This document shows, piece by piece, positions 1 to 8,716 of a stretch of DNA of 64,000 nucleotides. A program made the translations under genes and the position numbers. How positions within the stretch are numbered: position 1 is the stretch's first letter; each line of letters starts with the position of its first letter. Origin of the DNA: a bacterium (lineage in GTDB: Bacteria > UBA10199 > 2-02-FULL-44-16 > JAAZCA01); NCBI GenBank assembly GCA_021810905.1, contig JAJZQH010000003.1:223479-287478 (forward strand), given 5' to 3'. Under the pieces are notes generated by a model that ran no database searches, was not told the DNA's origin, and worked only from the letters and a program-made list of their open reading frames with translations.

Positions 1-291
1 GCGCAACGAAGTTTCCACGGAGAGAAGCATCACATAAGGATCTGCTGCGTCGCTCGATCGTGCAGGCGTCGCGACATCTCCCGTCACGATCTCCGGTTTT
101 TCTGCGATAACGGCCGGCTCGCGAAACTTAAGCGTAGGCACACCTTCGTTCACGCTGACGTAATAATCCTGCGCTGAGTCATCGCATGCAGCCTCGGCGC
201 TGCATCCGTAATCAATGCCCTCTTCTGCTGCAAAAGATTCCGCGCCAGGCGATACGCCCGGCATGATGCCCATCATGGTCTGTGTGATCAA
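1..291 (-). CDS. Hypothetical protein, N-terminal part (runs off left edge)
   Basis: An open frame without stops runs from the window edge to a TTG at 291, preceded by a strong AAGGAGG at 296-302; ATG codons at 276 and 273 are alternative starts, but their spacing from the ribosome binding site is poor. The 97 visible residues are acidic and polar, start MITQTMMGIMPG and carry no Sec signal or membrane segment. No family is recognised. A promoter-like element identical in layout to those of the 35-39.5 kb gene cluster lies 30 nt upstream, which suggests membership of the same regulon. The length and C-terminus are not visible. Confidence 0.6.
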   Translation of the reverse strand, partial: MITQTMMGIMPGVSPGAESFAAEEGIDYGCSAEAACDDSAQDYYVSVNEGVPTLKFREPAVIAEKPEIVTGDVATPARSSDAADPYVMLLSVETSLR

Positions 292-320
292 AGTGCCTCC
301 TTGAAAAAAATCTCACCTGC

Positions 321-347
321 TTATCGGCACGCCCGTGGATTTGTTGC
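321..347 (-). promoter_or_regulatory. Promoter-like element GCAAC-N16-CGATAA
   Basis: On the minus strand GCAAC (347-343) is followed after exactly 16 nt by CGATAA (326-321). The same arrangement is found at 39494-39524, 37719-37749 and 35542-35572. An AAC-type -35 and a CG-containing -10 at about 16 nt resemble ECF sigma promoters; that assignment is inference. It lies 30 nt before the TTG start at 291. Confidence 0.55.
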
Positions 348-364
348 TAACTATCGCACGCCCA

Positions 365-519
365 GATCCGACACCATAAATCCCCTCTCCCTTGATGGGA
401 GAGGGTTAGGGAGAGGGTGCTAAGCACCCCCTGCGTGAAGTTGTTCTGCATGGTCACCCTCCCTCTAACTCCCTCCCATCAAGGGAGGGAGGATTTGAGT
501 GAAAATTCGAGTGTCGGAT
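365..519. repeat. MITE-like nested inverted repeat
   Basis: Outer 9-bp arms ATCCGACAC (365-373) and GTGTCGGAT (511-519) enclose longer imperfect inner arms (378-419 and 455-496) built of CCCTCTCCC/GGGAGAGGG blocks. No coding potential was seen. It has the architecture of a non-autonomous palindromic repeat. Confidence 0.6.
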
Positions 520-562
520 TTGGGGCACGGGATTCCATCATATGAATGCTCCCCTGAATGCT

Positions 563-669
563 CCCCGCGGCAAGCCGCGGGGTATCACCGGCAACATCGG
601 CGATCACCCTCACCCTTCCCTCTCCCCTCAAGGGAGAGGGTGGCGGAAACCCCGCAGCAAGCTGCGGGG
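563..669. repeat. Compound palindromic repeat
   Basis: Two GC hairpins, CCCCGCGG-CAAG-CCGCGGGG (563-582) and CCCCGCAGC-AA-GCTGCGGGG (650-669), flank a third inverted repeat of CCCTCTCCCC type (about 610-642). The short ORFs across it are artefacts of the repeat. Confidence 0.6.
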
Positions 670-708
670 AATCATCTCATTGAATTTAATAACGATTATT
701 TCAAGCGC

Positions 709-737
709 AAAAAAACGCCTCCAGTTCGAAGGAGGCG
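709..737 (-). terminator. Rho-independent terminator of the glycosidase-like lipoprotein gene
   Basis: Read on the minus strand, CGCCTCC pairs with GGAGGCG (731-737 with 716-722) around an 8-nt loop and is followed by seven T (715-709). It sits 30 nt after the stop at 767. Confidence 0.85.
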
Positions 738-766
738 CTTTTCCGGTTCGACTTGATGCACAGCCC

Positions 767-3700
767 TCAATAATTTCTCCTCAGCCGGATCTTTTCGTAG
801 CACCCGCCAGCCCTGTCGTCCGTATCAAGTCCAATGAGATTCGTGGGCGTATTGGACGATGACGACGCTGTAGTAGTTGCGATCGGTTTGCATTGTCCCG
901 CATCTCCGCTCAGGTCCACGTCGAGGAAATATCCTCCGTCGCCGCTGATGGAAAATCTCTGCGTGCACCAACCGTTGCGGTTGTCCATGTCCAACGTTAT
1001 CGCCGACGTCCATTGATTGATCGGCGCGCAGTGAAGTCCCGCGGCCTGACATTGGCCCATGTCCGCTCCCGGGCTGTCGCCTTCGAAGTCCACGCAGAGA
1101 GTGAGGTTGGCCTGGCATTGCGACTGTATCATGAACTTCTGATAGCAATTGCCGGCCCTGTTGTCCGTATCGATGAACATGGAAGGGCTCCACGATTCGA
1201 GCGAAACGCATTTGATTCCCGTCGCACCTCCGCACTGCCCGGAATCGCCGCCGAACTCATAACAGAGTTGCAGGCTCGGAGGCGAACAATACTGTCGCGG
1301 GTTCGTTCCGTTGCGATACTCGGCGAGGTTTGAATACTTGTCTTCATCGAAATCCATACCCGCGTCCTGAGCGTTCAGCGGATTGAGCTGATAGGCAAGC
1401 TCCCACGAATCCGGCATGCCGTCGTTGTCGTCGTCCGCATCTGCGTTGTTTCCAGTGCCGTCGTTATCGCTGTCCAGCCACTCCGAAGGGTTGAGGGGAA
1501 ACGCATCCTGGCCGTCCGCGACTCCGTCTCCGTCGTCGTCGCCATCTACCGAATTAGGAGTGCAGTCGTTATCCGCATCGGGCGGCTTCGAGCCAGGATT
1601 GAGCGGATCGGAGCCAGCGGCGAGCTCCACGGAATCCTGGTAGCAATCGTTGTCATCGTCGGCATCAGCGTTGTTGCCGACGCCGTCTCCATCTGTATCC
1701 ATCCATTCGTTCGGATCGCTGGGGAATGCATCCTGGCCGTCGGCGATTCCGTCCCCGTCGTCGTCGGAATCGAGCGCATCGGGATTGCAGTCATGATCCA
1801 TGTCAGGCGGCTTTGACGCGGCGTCCCTGGGATTGGTGCCCAGCGAAAGCTCCACCGTGTCCGCATAGCAGTCGTTGTCGTCATCGGGATCGGTGGCGTC
1901 GCCTATTCCGTCATTGTCAGTGTCCAAAGACTCCACCGAGTCGAATGGGAACGCGTCCTTGTCATCGGCAATGCCGTCGTTGTCGTCGTCCGGATCCAAT
2001 GCGTCAGGTATGCCGTCCTTGTCATGATCCGCGGGAGAGGAGTTCGCGTCCAATGGGTTGGAGCCGAGCTGAATCTCCACAGCATCGGTGTAGCCGTCGT
2101 TGTCGTCGTCTAGATCTGCATTGTCGCCTATGCCATCTCCGTCCGTATCGGTCCATTCGTTCGGATTCTGCGGAAAGGCGTCATTGCTGTCGGCAACTCC
2201 GTCGTTGTCGTCGTCTGAATCAAGCGAGTCCGGCGTGCCGTCCTTATCCCGGTCTTCCGGCGTGGCATATTTGTTGGCAGGGTCCGTGCCCGCTGCAATC
2301 TCAACCGCGTCCGAATATCCGTCGTTGTCGTCGTCAGTGTCGGAATCGTCGCCAACGCCGTCTCCGTCCGTATCCACCAGGTCTTCAGATTCGTCCCCGA
2401 CCTTGCACGCGTCTCCTCTACCATCGCCGTCCGCGTCCTCCTGATTCGTATTTGCAACGAGCGGACAGTTGTCCTGCGTATCGGCAATGCCATCGCCGTC
2501 CGAGTCGTTGTCGCATACATTTGGCAAACCGTCCGCATCGATATCGCCGCGATCGCCATATGGCGGACATTGCGCGGAAAGCGAGGAAATGTCGCCGGAT
2601 GTTCCTATGATCTGTTTTTTCAAGGCGTCATAGGCGGGCTTGGGCGTTCCGTCCGTGTGCAGCAGACCGAAGTGTCCCTCCTGCGGCCTTATGAAATCCC
2701 AATCACCTGAATCGAAGAGCTCGTAAAAATTCGCAAATACGATATCGGTGCGTCCGCTCAGCTTCTGTTTGATGATCGGCAGCGCCGTGAGCACCCATTG
2801 CCTCTGCCCCTCTTCCGTGGCGATGGCGCTTGAATGCGTGGCGTAACCCGTCTCCGCTATTGCGCCTTTTTTTCCGTATAGGCTCATCTGCCTGAAGAGC
2901 GAATCCAGCGGCGCCCAGTCCTCGGCGTTGGTAAAAGTCCACGTGCCCGGATAGTGGTCGATTGCGATGATATCGATGGAGCCGCCTGCCTCGCCGAGCC
3001 AATGGTCGAGATCCGCCTCCCAATCGTCGAAAGGTGCGTTGGCGTATACGTTCACTATCGTCTCGAAGCTGGAATCGAAGCGCGCGATCCCGGCGCGACA
3101 CTCAGTGAACTGGCGCGCGTCGTCCTCATCGCTGATCTGGTCTCCGACGCGCACGAGGCTCGCCACGTCTACGCCGGCGTTCGCCTCGTTTCCCATCTGG
3201 TAATAATAAACGTCCGAGCCGAACATGAGCGCTAGCTTGCGGCAGTACCTCTGCCACTCCTGCCAGTAGAGCTCCTTGTTGCCGTTGCGATAGTGATTGA
3301 GAGCCCACTCGGGCGGACGCGAGAGCACGACGATCGGCGTGAGGCGCGGCGGATTGGATGCGTCGCGCAGCGCAGGCAGGAGAATATTGCGGAAGAAATC
3401 GATCCCCGCAGTCTCGCATTTGTCGTTGCTCGTATTTGTATAACACCAGTTGTCGTCCGTGATGGAGCCCTCTTTTGGCTGAATATCCATCCATGGGATA
3501 TCGATTCGAACCATGGTGGCGCCGACCCCCCTGATCCGTTCGAGGGACGTGACGAGAGAAAGAGCACCCGATTTGGCGGCGTATTCGCTGATATCCTCGG
3601 GATGGAGATTGATCGACCAGGGAACGGGTGAGCGATCCACGGATTCGAACATGCACGTGCTGCTGCAGTTGTCGCCGTTAAACGTGTTGCTGTCATCGCA

Positions 3701-3865
3701 CTCCTCAAGTTCGCCCAGCACTCCGTCCCCGCACGACGTAGAATCGCCTATTTCGGGGGAAGGACTGTCAGAAGGGCCCTGCCCGCCGCCTCCCGTTCCG
3801 ATTACCGGACATCCTGCGAACAACAGGGCCATCATGGGCACGAGAATTAGAGCGATGCGCTTCAT
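767..3865 (-). CDS. Secreted lipoprotein: glycoside-hydrolase-like barrel with thrombospondin type 3 repeats
   Basis: The start is set at 3865 by AAGGAGGAG and by the lipoprotein signal MKRIALILVPMMALLFAGC; the 11-codon longer version lacks a ribosome binding site. After a low-complexity linker comes a Myxococcus-type Cys-rich repeat (CGDGVLGELEECDDSNTFNG, DUF4215 type). Next is a region of about 350 residues resembling a clan-A glycosidase TIM barrel, with GNEAN and AETGY in the places expected for acid/base and nucleophile. About 400 residues of DxDxDG calcium-binding thrombospondin type 3 repeats follow, then three tandem Cys-containing repeats ending in DxDNRxGxCxxxF-like motifs. It is probably anchored in the outer membrane and faces outwards. 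The substrate is unknown, and the glycosidase call rests on motif order only. The gene is monocistronic with a clear terminator. Confidence 0.8.
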   Translation of the reverse strand: MKRIALILVPMMALLFAGCPVIGTGGGGQGPSDSPSPEIGDSTSCGDGVLGELEECDDSNTFNGDNCSSTCMFESVDRSPVPWSINLHPEDISEYAAKSGALSLVTSLERIRGVGATMVRIDIPWMDIQPKEGSITDDNWCYTNTSNDKCETAGIDFFRNILLPALRDASNPPRLTPIVVLSRPPEWALNHYRNGNKELYWQEWQRYCRKLALMFGSDVYYYQMGNEANAGVDVASLVRVGDQISDEDDARQFTECRAGIARFDSSFETIVNVYANAPFDDWEADLDHWLGEAGGSIDIIAIDHYPGTWTFTNAEDWAPLDSLFRQMSLYGKKGAIAETGYATHSSAIATEEGQRQWVLTALPIIKQKLSGRTDIVFANFYELFDSGDWDFIRPQEGHFGLLHTDGTPKPAYDALKKQIIGTSGDISSLSAQCPPYGDRGDIDADGLPNVCDNDSDGDGIADTQDNCPLVANTNQEDADGDGRGDACKVGDESEDLVDTDGDGVGDDSDTDDDNDGYSDAVEIAAGTDPANKYATPEDRDKDGTPDSLDSDDDNDGVADSNDAFPQNPNEWTDTDGDGIGDNADLDDDNDGYTDAVEIQLGSNPLDANSSPADHDKDGIPDALDPDDDNDGIADDKDAFPFDSVESLDTDNDGIGDATDPDDDNDCYADTVELSLGTNPRDAASKPPDMDHDCNPDALDSDDDGDGIADGQDAFPSDPNEWMDTDGDGVGNNADADDDNDCYQDSVELAAGSDPLNPGSKPPDADNDCTPNSVDGDDDGDGVADGQDAFPLNPSEWLDSDNDGTGNNADADDDNDGMPDSWELAYQLNPLNAQDAGMDFDEDKYSNLAEYRNGTNPRQYCSPPSLQLCYEFGGDSGQCGGATGIKCVSLESWSPSMFIDTDNRAGNCYQKFMIQSQCQANLTLCVDFEGDSPGADMGQCQAAGLHCAPINQWTSAITLDMDNRNGWCTQRFSISGDGGYFLDVDLSGDAGQCKPIATTTASSSSNTPTNLIGLDTDDRAGGCYEKIRLRRNY

Positions 3866-3946
3866 AACTCCTCCTTTGGATGAATGTCTGGCGCTCACCC
3901 TGCCGAAAGGAGCGGGCAGGCCATTTCGCAGTTTCTATTATTAAGG

Positions 3947-3960
3947 CCGAAACGTTTCGG
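3947..3960. promoter_or_regulatory. Perfect 14-bp palindrome, possible operator
   Basis: CCGAAACGTTTCGG lies between the divergent lipoprotein gene (start 3865) and mpl (start 4073). Its position fits a regulator site; no regulator can be named. Confidence 0.3.
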
Positions 3961-4072
3961 AAGGCTTAAGGTTGCTGGCGTTGAAAGGCCAAAAGACGCC
4001 TATTTCCCTTGATTCGACGCCGCGCGTCGGGTAAAACTTTAAGAACTTCAAAGGGTTGTAAACGGACTTTAT

Positions 4073-5473
4073 ATGCGCGTGCACATGCTGGGCATCGGCG
4101 GCACGGGGATGGGTTCCCTTGCCGGACTTTTTGTTGAAGCGGGGCATACGGTCACAGGCACGGACCAGAAGCTCTATCCGCCCATGAGCGAGCAGATCGC
4201 ATCTCTCGGGATCGCGCCGTTTGAGGGATATCGTGCGGAAAACATCGAAGCTGCGGATCCAGAGCTCGTGATCGTAGGCAACGTGATTCGCAGCGATAAT
4301 CCGGAGGCGCAGGAAGCGATTCGCCGCAACATCCAGTATCGCTCAATGCCGCAGGCGCTCGCCGAAAATTTCCTCGCCGGCCGCACGCCGCTCGTCATAG
4401 CCGGCACGCACGGAAAGACAACCTGCGCAACTCTTGCGGCGTGGCTGCTCGCGGAGGCGGAAGAGAAACCCGGATTTCTCATAGGCGGCGTTGGGAAAAA
4501 TCTCGGCCGTAGCTACGAGATCGGCTCAGGTCCCTTCTTCGTGGTGGAAGGCGACGAATACGACACCGCGTTCTTCGACAAAGGGCCAAAATTCCTGCAC
4601 TATCGTCCGCAGGCGGCTATCATCACTTCCATAGAATTCGATCATGCGGACATATACCGCGACGTCGATCACATCACATCGTCGTTCGAAAGGCTCACGA
4701 AGATCCTTCCGCCTGACGGTCTCATCGTGGTTAACGCAGGCGACGATCGCGCCATGCGTACTGTCGCTGATGCTCCATGCCGCGTGGTCACATACGGTTC
4801 GGACGCCGCCGCTGAGTACCGGCCGCTGGACGTGGAGGTCACTGAGGCCGGAACTTCGTTTGAAATGAAAAAGGCGCATATGAGATTCCGCATGCCGATG
4901 TGGGGAGAACACAATCTGGACAACGCCGCTGGAGTGCTCGCACTGCTCATCGAATGCGGAGTAACGCCCGACAGGCTTACGCGCGGTCTTGAGAATTTCG
5001 AGGGAGTAAAGCGCAGGCAGGAGTTGTTGGGTGTTGCCGGCGGTATCGCCGTGATCGACGATTTTGCACATCATCCGACCGCCGTAGCCAAGACCATCGA
5101 TTCGATCAGGCTTCGCTACCCGCGCCGCAAGATATGGGCAATCTTCGAACCGCGCTCAAACACGTCCAGACGAAACGTGTTTCAACACGAGTTCGCCAAG
5201 TCGCTCGCAAGGGCCGACCGCGTTATCGTGGCGAGCCCGTACCTGGCGGAAAAGATTCCGGACGCTGAACGGCTCGATTCAGCCGCGGTAGCGGATGAGG
5301 TGAATAATATCGGAACGGACGCACGTCACATACCCGACGCGGACGCAATCGCGGCATTTATCGTCGAGAATGCGGCGAGCGGAGACGTGCTGCTCATCAT
5401 GTCAAACGGCGGGTTCGGGGGCCTGCACGGAAAGCTCCTTACGGCGCTGGCGCATCGCCATGGCAACGGGTGA
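4073..5473 (+). CDS. mpl: UDP-MurNAc:L-Ala-gamma-D-Glu-meso-DAP ligase (Mpl)
   Basis: This is a Mur-ligase family protein of 466 residues, the usual Mpl length. It opens with a Rossmann motif (HMLGIGGTGMGSLAGL), has the ATP loop GTHGKTT near residue 112, the EFDHADIYRD metal region and the C-terminal domain start DDFAHHPTAV. The choice of Mpl over MurC rests on the missing N-terminal extension, the GTGMGSLAGL variant and overall resemblance. Mpl reattaches the recycled murein tripeptide to UDP-MurNAc in the cytoplasm. The ribosome binding site is weak. It is followed after 29 nt by the TamB-like gene and may be cotranscribed with the envelope genes. Confidence 0.9.
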   Translation: MRVHMLGIGGTGMGSLAGLFVEAGHTVTGTDQKLYPPMSEQIASLGIAPFEGYRAENIEAADPELVIVGNVIRSDNPEAQEAIRRNIQYRSMPQALAENFLAGRTPLVIAGTHGKTTCATLAAWLLAEAEEKPGFLIGGVGKNLGRSYEIGSGPFFVVEGDEYDTAFFDKGPKFLHYRPQAAIITSIEFDHADIYRDVDHITSSFERLTKILPPDGLIVVNAGDDRAMRTVADAPCRVVTYGSDAAAEYRPLDVEVTEAGTSFEMKKAHMRFRMPMWGEHNLDNAAGVLALLIECGVTPDRLTRGLENFEGVKRRQELLGVAGGIAVIDDFAHHPTAVAKTIDSIRLRYPRRKIWAIFEPRSNTSRRNVFQHEFAKSLARADRVIVASPYLAEKIPDAERLDSAAVADEVNNIGTDARHIPDADAIAAFIVENAASGDVLLIMSNGGFGGLHGKLLTALAHRHGNG

Positions 5474-5502
5474 CGCCACTCTCCCTTAATTACGGTGATT
5501 GA

Positions 5503-8500
5503 ATGAGGCGTGAACGACGAAATCTCATACGCCATTTCATTGCGTTCGCGGCGATCGCAGCGGGTTTCCTGGCCGCAACGGCATGGCTCGTTAACCGCCC
5601 TGAGACGCTCAAGCACGCGCTCGCGATCGCAAACGTGCGCAGCGGCTGGAATATCGATATTGCACGCTTCCACTGGGACCCGTTGACCAGCAGAATCGAA
5701 CTCGGCCAGATTTCCATCGAGCAGCGCTCCACAGGCAAGAAGGCTTCGGCGGACGGGGCGCTGGCTCGCTACAAACTCCTGGGCTTTTTGCGCGGAAAGT
5801 TCGTAATCGACACGATCGAGCTGGACAACGCCCGCATAGCCCTGCCGCCTCGCGACCCCGCGGTTCCGAAAAAACCTCATCAACGTATCAATCTTGCGCG
5901 GCTCTTGCTGCTCAAAAATATCGAAATTCTTGACGGAAAGGTGAACGGCCTTTTCCTCTCCTTTGGAAATGGATTCATGTTCGCCACCGATGAGATGGAC
6001 TTCGCGCTCGTGCCCAGCATATTCGGAGAGAACAGGCTCGCGCTGAGGAGCAACGGCGCATATCTGAAAAAAGGAGAGAAGGACATAATATCTGCGGGCC
6101 TGGTATCCCTCAGGACGGCGACCGCGCTCGACCGTTGGGGCGTGGACTTTCCATACCTCAACGCATTCACCGGAAACCTGAGGATACAGGATGCGACGGC
6201 CTACGGCATGACCGCGGACAGGATAGACGCGAAGGTCTCCTACAATGACGATGTACTCAATCTCAGCGATCTCACGATCGATATAGAGGGCAGAAAATTG
6301 ATCGGCAGGCTCGACCTGGACGTGGGCAACGAAGGCTTCGACCTGTCGATTGACATTCCTAACCCGATAGCTGTGCCGTATTTCGGAAGGAAGTTGGAGA
6401 CGCTGGACACCGAGGGCGAAATCTCGGGCAGCGTGCGGCTCCAGGGAAAGGGTTTCATGCCGCGCGAATCCGACGGCGCGGGTCACGTGGAGCTCACGCA
6501 CCGCTTCGACGTGGCGAGGCAAGCGCCGATATCGGTGGTGACCGACGCAACGTGGAAGAACGGCGTGATAACGCTGTTCAATGCGGCTGTCCTGGCCGGA
6601 ATGGAAGGTTTTCCCTTCAACGGCGAGATCGACATACCCGGTAAGCGCATGGCGCTCGAAGCAAAAGGCAGCCGCTTTCCCATCGAAAACATATTCGACA
6701 AATTCACGAACAAGCACTTGAGAAAAATATTCGGTCCCACCGACTTTGAAGGCACGTTCGAGGGATGGGGAAAAAATTTCAAGGCGCACGTCCTGGGGAC
6801 GACTTATAACGGAGGATGGAGGCCGATCGCGGTCAGCCGCGTAGAAACCGAACTCACCGCTACCTACGACGACCTGATGCTCAAGGGGAAGATCTTCACC
6901 GCTGGCCGAGACTCCGGCAGCGCGGACCTCAAGATCAAATACGGCCCCAAGATTCCGGGCCAGATTCGCAGCAAGTTAATCGATCTGACAGCGGAGGTTC
7001 ACAACGCCGACCTTGCTGAGGCCTTGGGTTCGATGGGACTCGCGGGCTCTGGCACGGGAAACATCGTTCTCAAAGGGCCCCAGACTTCCTTCGAAGGCAA
7101 AGTGCTCGCAAGCATCGACAATGGAAGCTGGCACGGCGTTCCATTCGATTCCCTCTCCAGCAATCTGGGTATCACAAGGCGCAAGCTCACTTTCGACAAT
7201 ATCGAAATAGGACTGCCCGGACTCGCCGTACAGAAGGCGACCGGACCCCTCATCGCAGACATCGCTGAGGGAAGCATGCGGCTGCACGGCGAACCGTTCA
7301 CCGGATTCTCGATGGATGCGACATACCGCTACGATGGGAGCAGATGGTCCTTCGCAGGAATACGCTGGAAAGATCCGCAGCGCGAAGGTTCGGAGCTGGT
7401 AGCCTCCGGCTCGCTGTCGTCGGGCGGACCGATGGACCTGAAGATACGGGGCCAGACGGACGCGCGCGTTCTCCCAATGCTTCTGTCGTCGGTGCGCGAC
7501 GCACAAGGGATACTCGATATTGACATCTCTGCGCGCGGCGCCTCAGCGGACCCGCGCATCTCCGGCGCCATCAAGTTGAGCGACAATAGCCTCAGGCTCA
7601 AGAATCCGCGCATCTCTCTCAACGCGCTGAACGGATCCATTCGCTTCGATGGCCCGCGCGTATTCTTCGATGACATCACAGCGGAAACGGAGGACGGTAC
7701 ACTAAAGATCGACGGGCGCATCGATCAGAAGAATTTCAAGCCGGTGTCGGCGGATCTTGCTATATCCGGATCCGACATGCGCTACCGCACCGAGGACCGC
7801 ACTCTCAATCTCGAATTGGAAGGAGATCTGAAACTCGTTGGCGCCTTCCCCAGCCCAATACTCTCCGGATCGATCCGCATACTCGACGGCAGGTACAGCA
7901 AGGACTTCAACATCATCGACGTTATCGCCGGAGGAAAGGCGCCGAAGCCGTTGCCTGAGAAGGGCGCAGCGTTCGAGTTCAACCCGCGGCTGGATCTCAC
8001 GATCCGTAACACCGGCGACCTCGCCATACGCAACAACGTCGGCGACATCTGGCTCAACTCGAACATTGAGCTTAAGGGAACGCGCGATAAGCCCTCCGTC
8101 ATCGGATCCATAGACGTCGTGGACGGACAGGTCCATTACATGGGTGTAAACTTCGACATCACCAAGGGATTCATGGAATTCCGCGGTGAGCGAGAGAGTC
8201 CGTATCTGGAGGTGCAGGCGCAGAAGGAGATCGATACGTACAACGTCAACATGACGCTGCACGGACCGACGGACAACCTCATGCTCGATCTATCCGCCAC
8301 TTCTCCGCAAGGGCCGCTGGAGAAACGCGACGTGATATCGCTCATACTGTTCGGCGCTACAGAACAGGAGCGGCTGGCTGCGGAGAGGTCCGGCAGCTCG
8401 CTGACCGCTTCGATGGCGGCCAGTTCGGTATCGGGCCTGATCGAACGCCCAATCTCAAGATTCGCGCATCTCGATGTCTTCCGGCTTGAGGCATCCGAAC

Positions 8501-8709
8501 CATCTTCGCATGCGATATCGCGCATCAACATAGGAAAACAGGTTTCTGATCGTCTGACTTTCAAGTTCGCCACCGACATCAACAAGTACAACGCCGTACA
8601 GACCTTCGCGGCCGAATATCAGATAACGGACAACACCCTTCTCAGGGGATCGCGCTCTACCGATGCCAGCTACGAGATAAGCGGTTTGCTCAGATTCAGA
8701 TTAAAGTAA
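5503..8709 (+). CDS. TamB/AsmA-like inner-membrane-anchored protein
   Basis: The 1068 residues begin with one N-terminal membrane segment (about 10-29) and continue as a long periplasmic region of repeating beta strands typical of the AsmA/TamB bridge proteins. The C-terminal third contains features of the TamB C-terminal domain (LDLTIRNTGDLAIRNN, GTRDKPSVIGSIDVVDGQVHYMG, ISLILFG). Such proteins span the periplasm and are linked to outer-membrane protein insertion or phospholipid traffic. It sits 7 nt upstream of an Omp85 gene, the classic TamB-TamA neighbourhood. No true Shine-Dalgarno is visible. It could equally be called a generic DUF490 protein. Confidence 0.85.
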   Translation: MRRERRNLIRHFIAFAAIAAGFLAATAWLVNRPETLKHALAIANVRSGWNIDIARFHWDPLTSRIELGQISIEQRSTGKKASADGALARYKLLGFLRGKFVIDTIELDNARIALPPRDPAVPKKPHQRINLARLLLLKNIEILDGKVNGLFLSFGNGFMFATDEMDFALVPSIFGENRLALRSNGAYLKKGEKDIISAGLVSLRTATALDRWGVDFPYLNAFTGNLRIQDATAYGMTADRIDAKVSYNDDVLNLSDLTIDIEGRKLIGRLDLDVGNEGFDLSIDIPNPIAVPYFGRKLETLDTEGEISGSVRLQGKGFMPRESDGAGHVELTHRFDVARQAPISVVTDATWKNGVITLFNAAVLAGMEGFPFNGEIDIPGKRMALEAKGSRFPIENIFDKFTNKHLRKIFGPTDFEGTFEGWGKNFKAHVLGTTYNGGWRPIAVSRVETELTATYDDLMLKGKIFTAGRDSGSADLKIKYGPKIPGQIRSKLIDLTAEVHNADLAEALGSMGLAGSGTGNIVLKGPQTSFEGKVLASIDNGSWHGVPFDSLSSNLGITRRKLTFDNIEIGLPGLAVQKATGPLIADIAEGSMRLHGEPFTGFSMDATYRYDGSRWSFAGIRWKDPQREGSELVASGSLSSGGPMDLKIRGQTDARVLPMLLSSVRDAQGILDIDISARGASADPRISGAIKLSDNSLRLKNPRISLNALNGSIRFDGPRVFFDDITAETEDGTLKIDGRIDQKNFKPVSADLAISGSDMRYRTEDRTLNLELEGDLKLVGAFPSPILSGSIRILDGRYSKDFNIIDVIAGGKAPKPLPEKGAAFEFNPRLDLTIRNTGDLAIRNNVGDIWLNSNIELKGTRDKPSVIGSIDVVDGQVHYMGVNFDITKGFMEFRGERESPYLEVQAQKEIDTYNVNMTLHGPTDNLMLDLSATSPQGPLEKRDVISLILFGATEQERLAAERSGSSLTASMAASSVSGLIERPISRFAHLDVFRLEASEPSSHAISRINIGKQVSDRLTFKFATDINKYNAVQTFAAEYQITDNTLLRGSRSTDASYEISGLLRFRLK

Positions 8710-8716
8710 GGACAAA

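Noticed and set aside
380..680. A CRISPR array in the repeat-rich region near the left edge
   Set aside because: The repeats are inverted rather than direct and lack equal-length spacers.
1726..2610. Long plus-strand frame of 294 codons rich in Arg and Cys
   Set aside because: It is the antisense shadow of the Asp-rich thrombospondin repeats; no ribosome binding site and unnatural composition.
5326..6789. Minus-strand frame of 487 codons opposite mpl and the TamB-like gene
   Set aside because: Both plus-strand genes are clear family members; the frame has no motif and is a codon-bias shadow.
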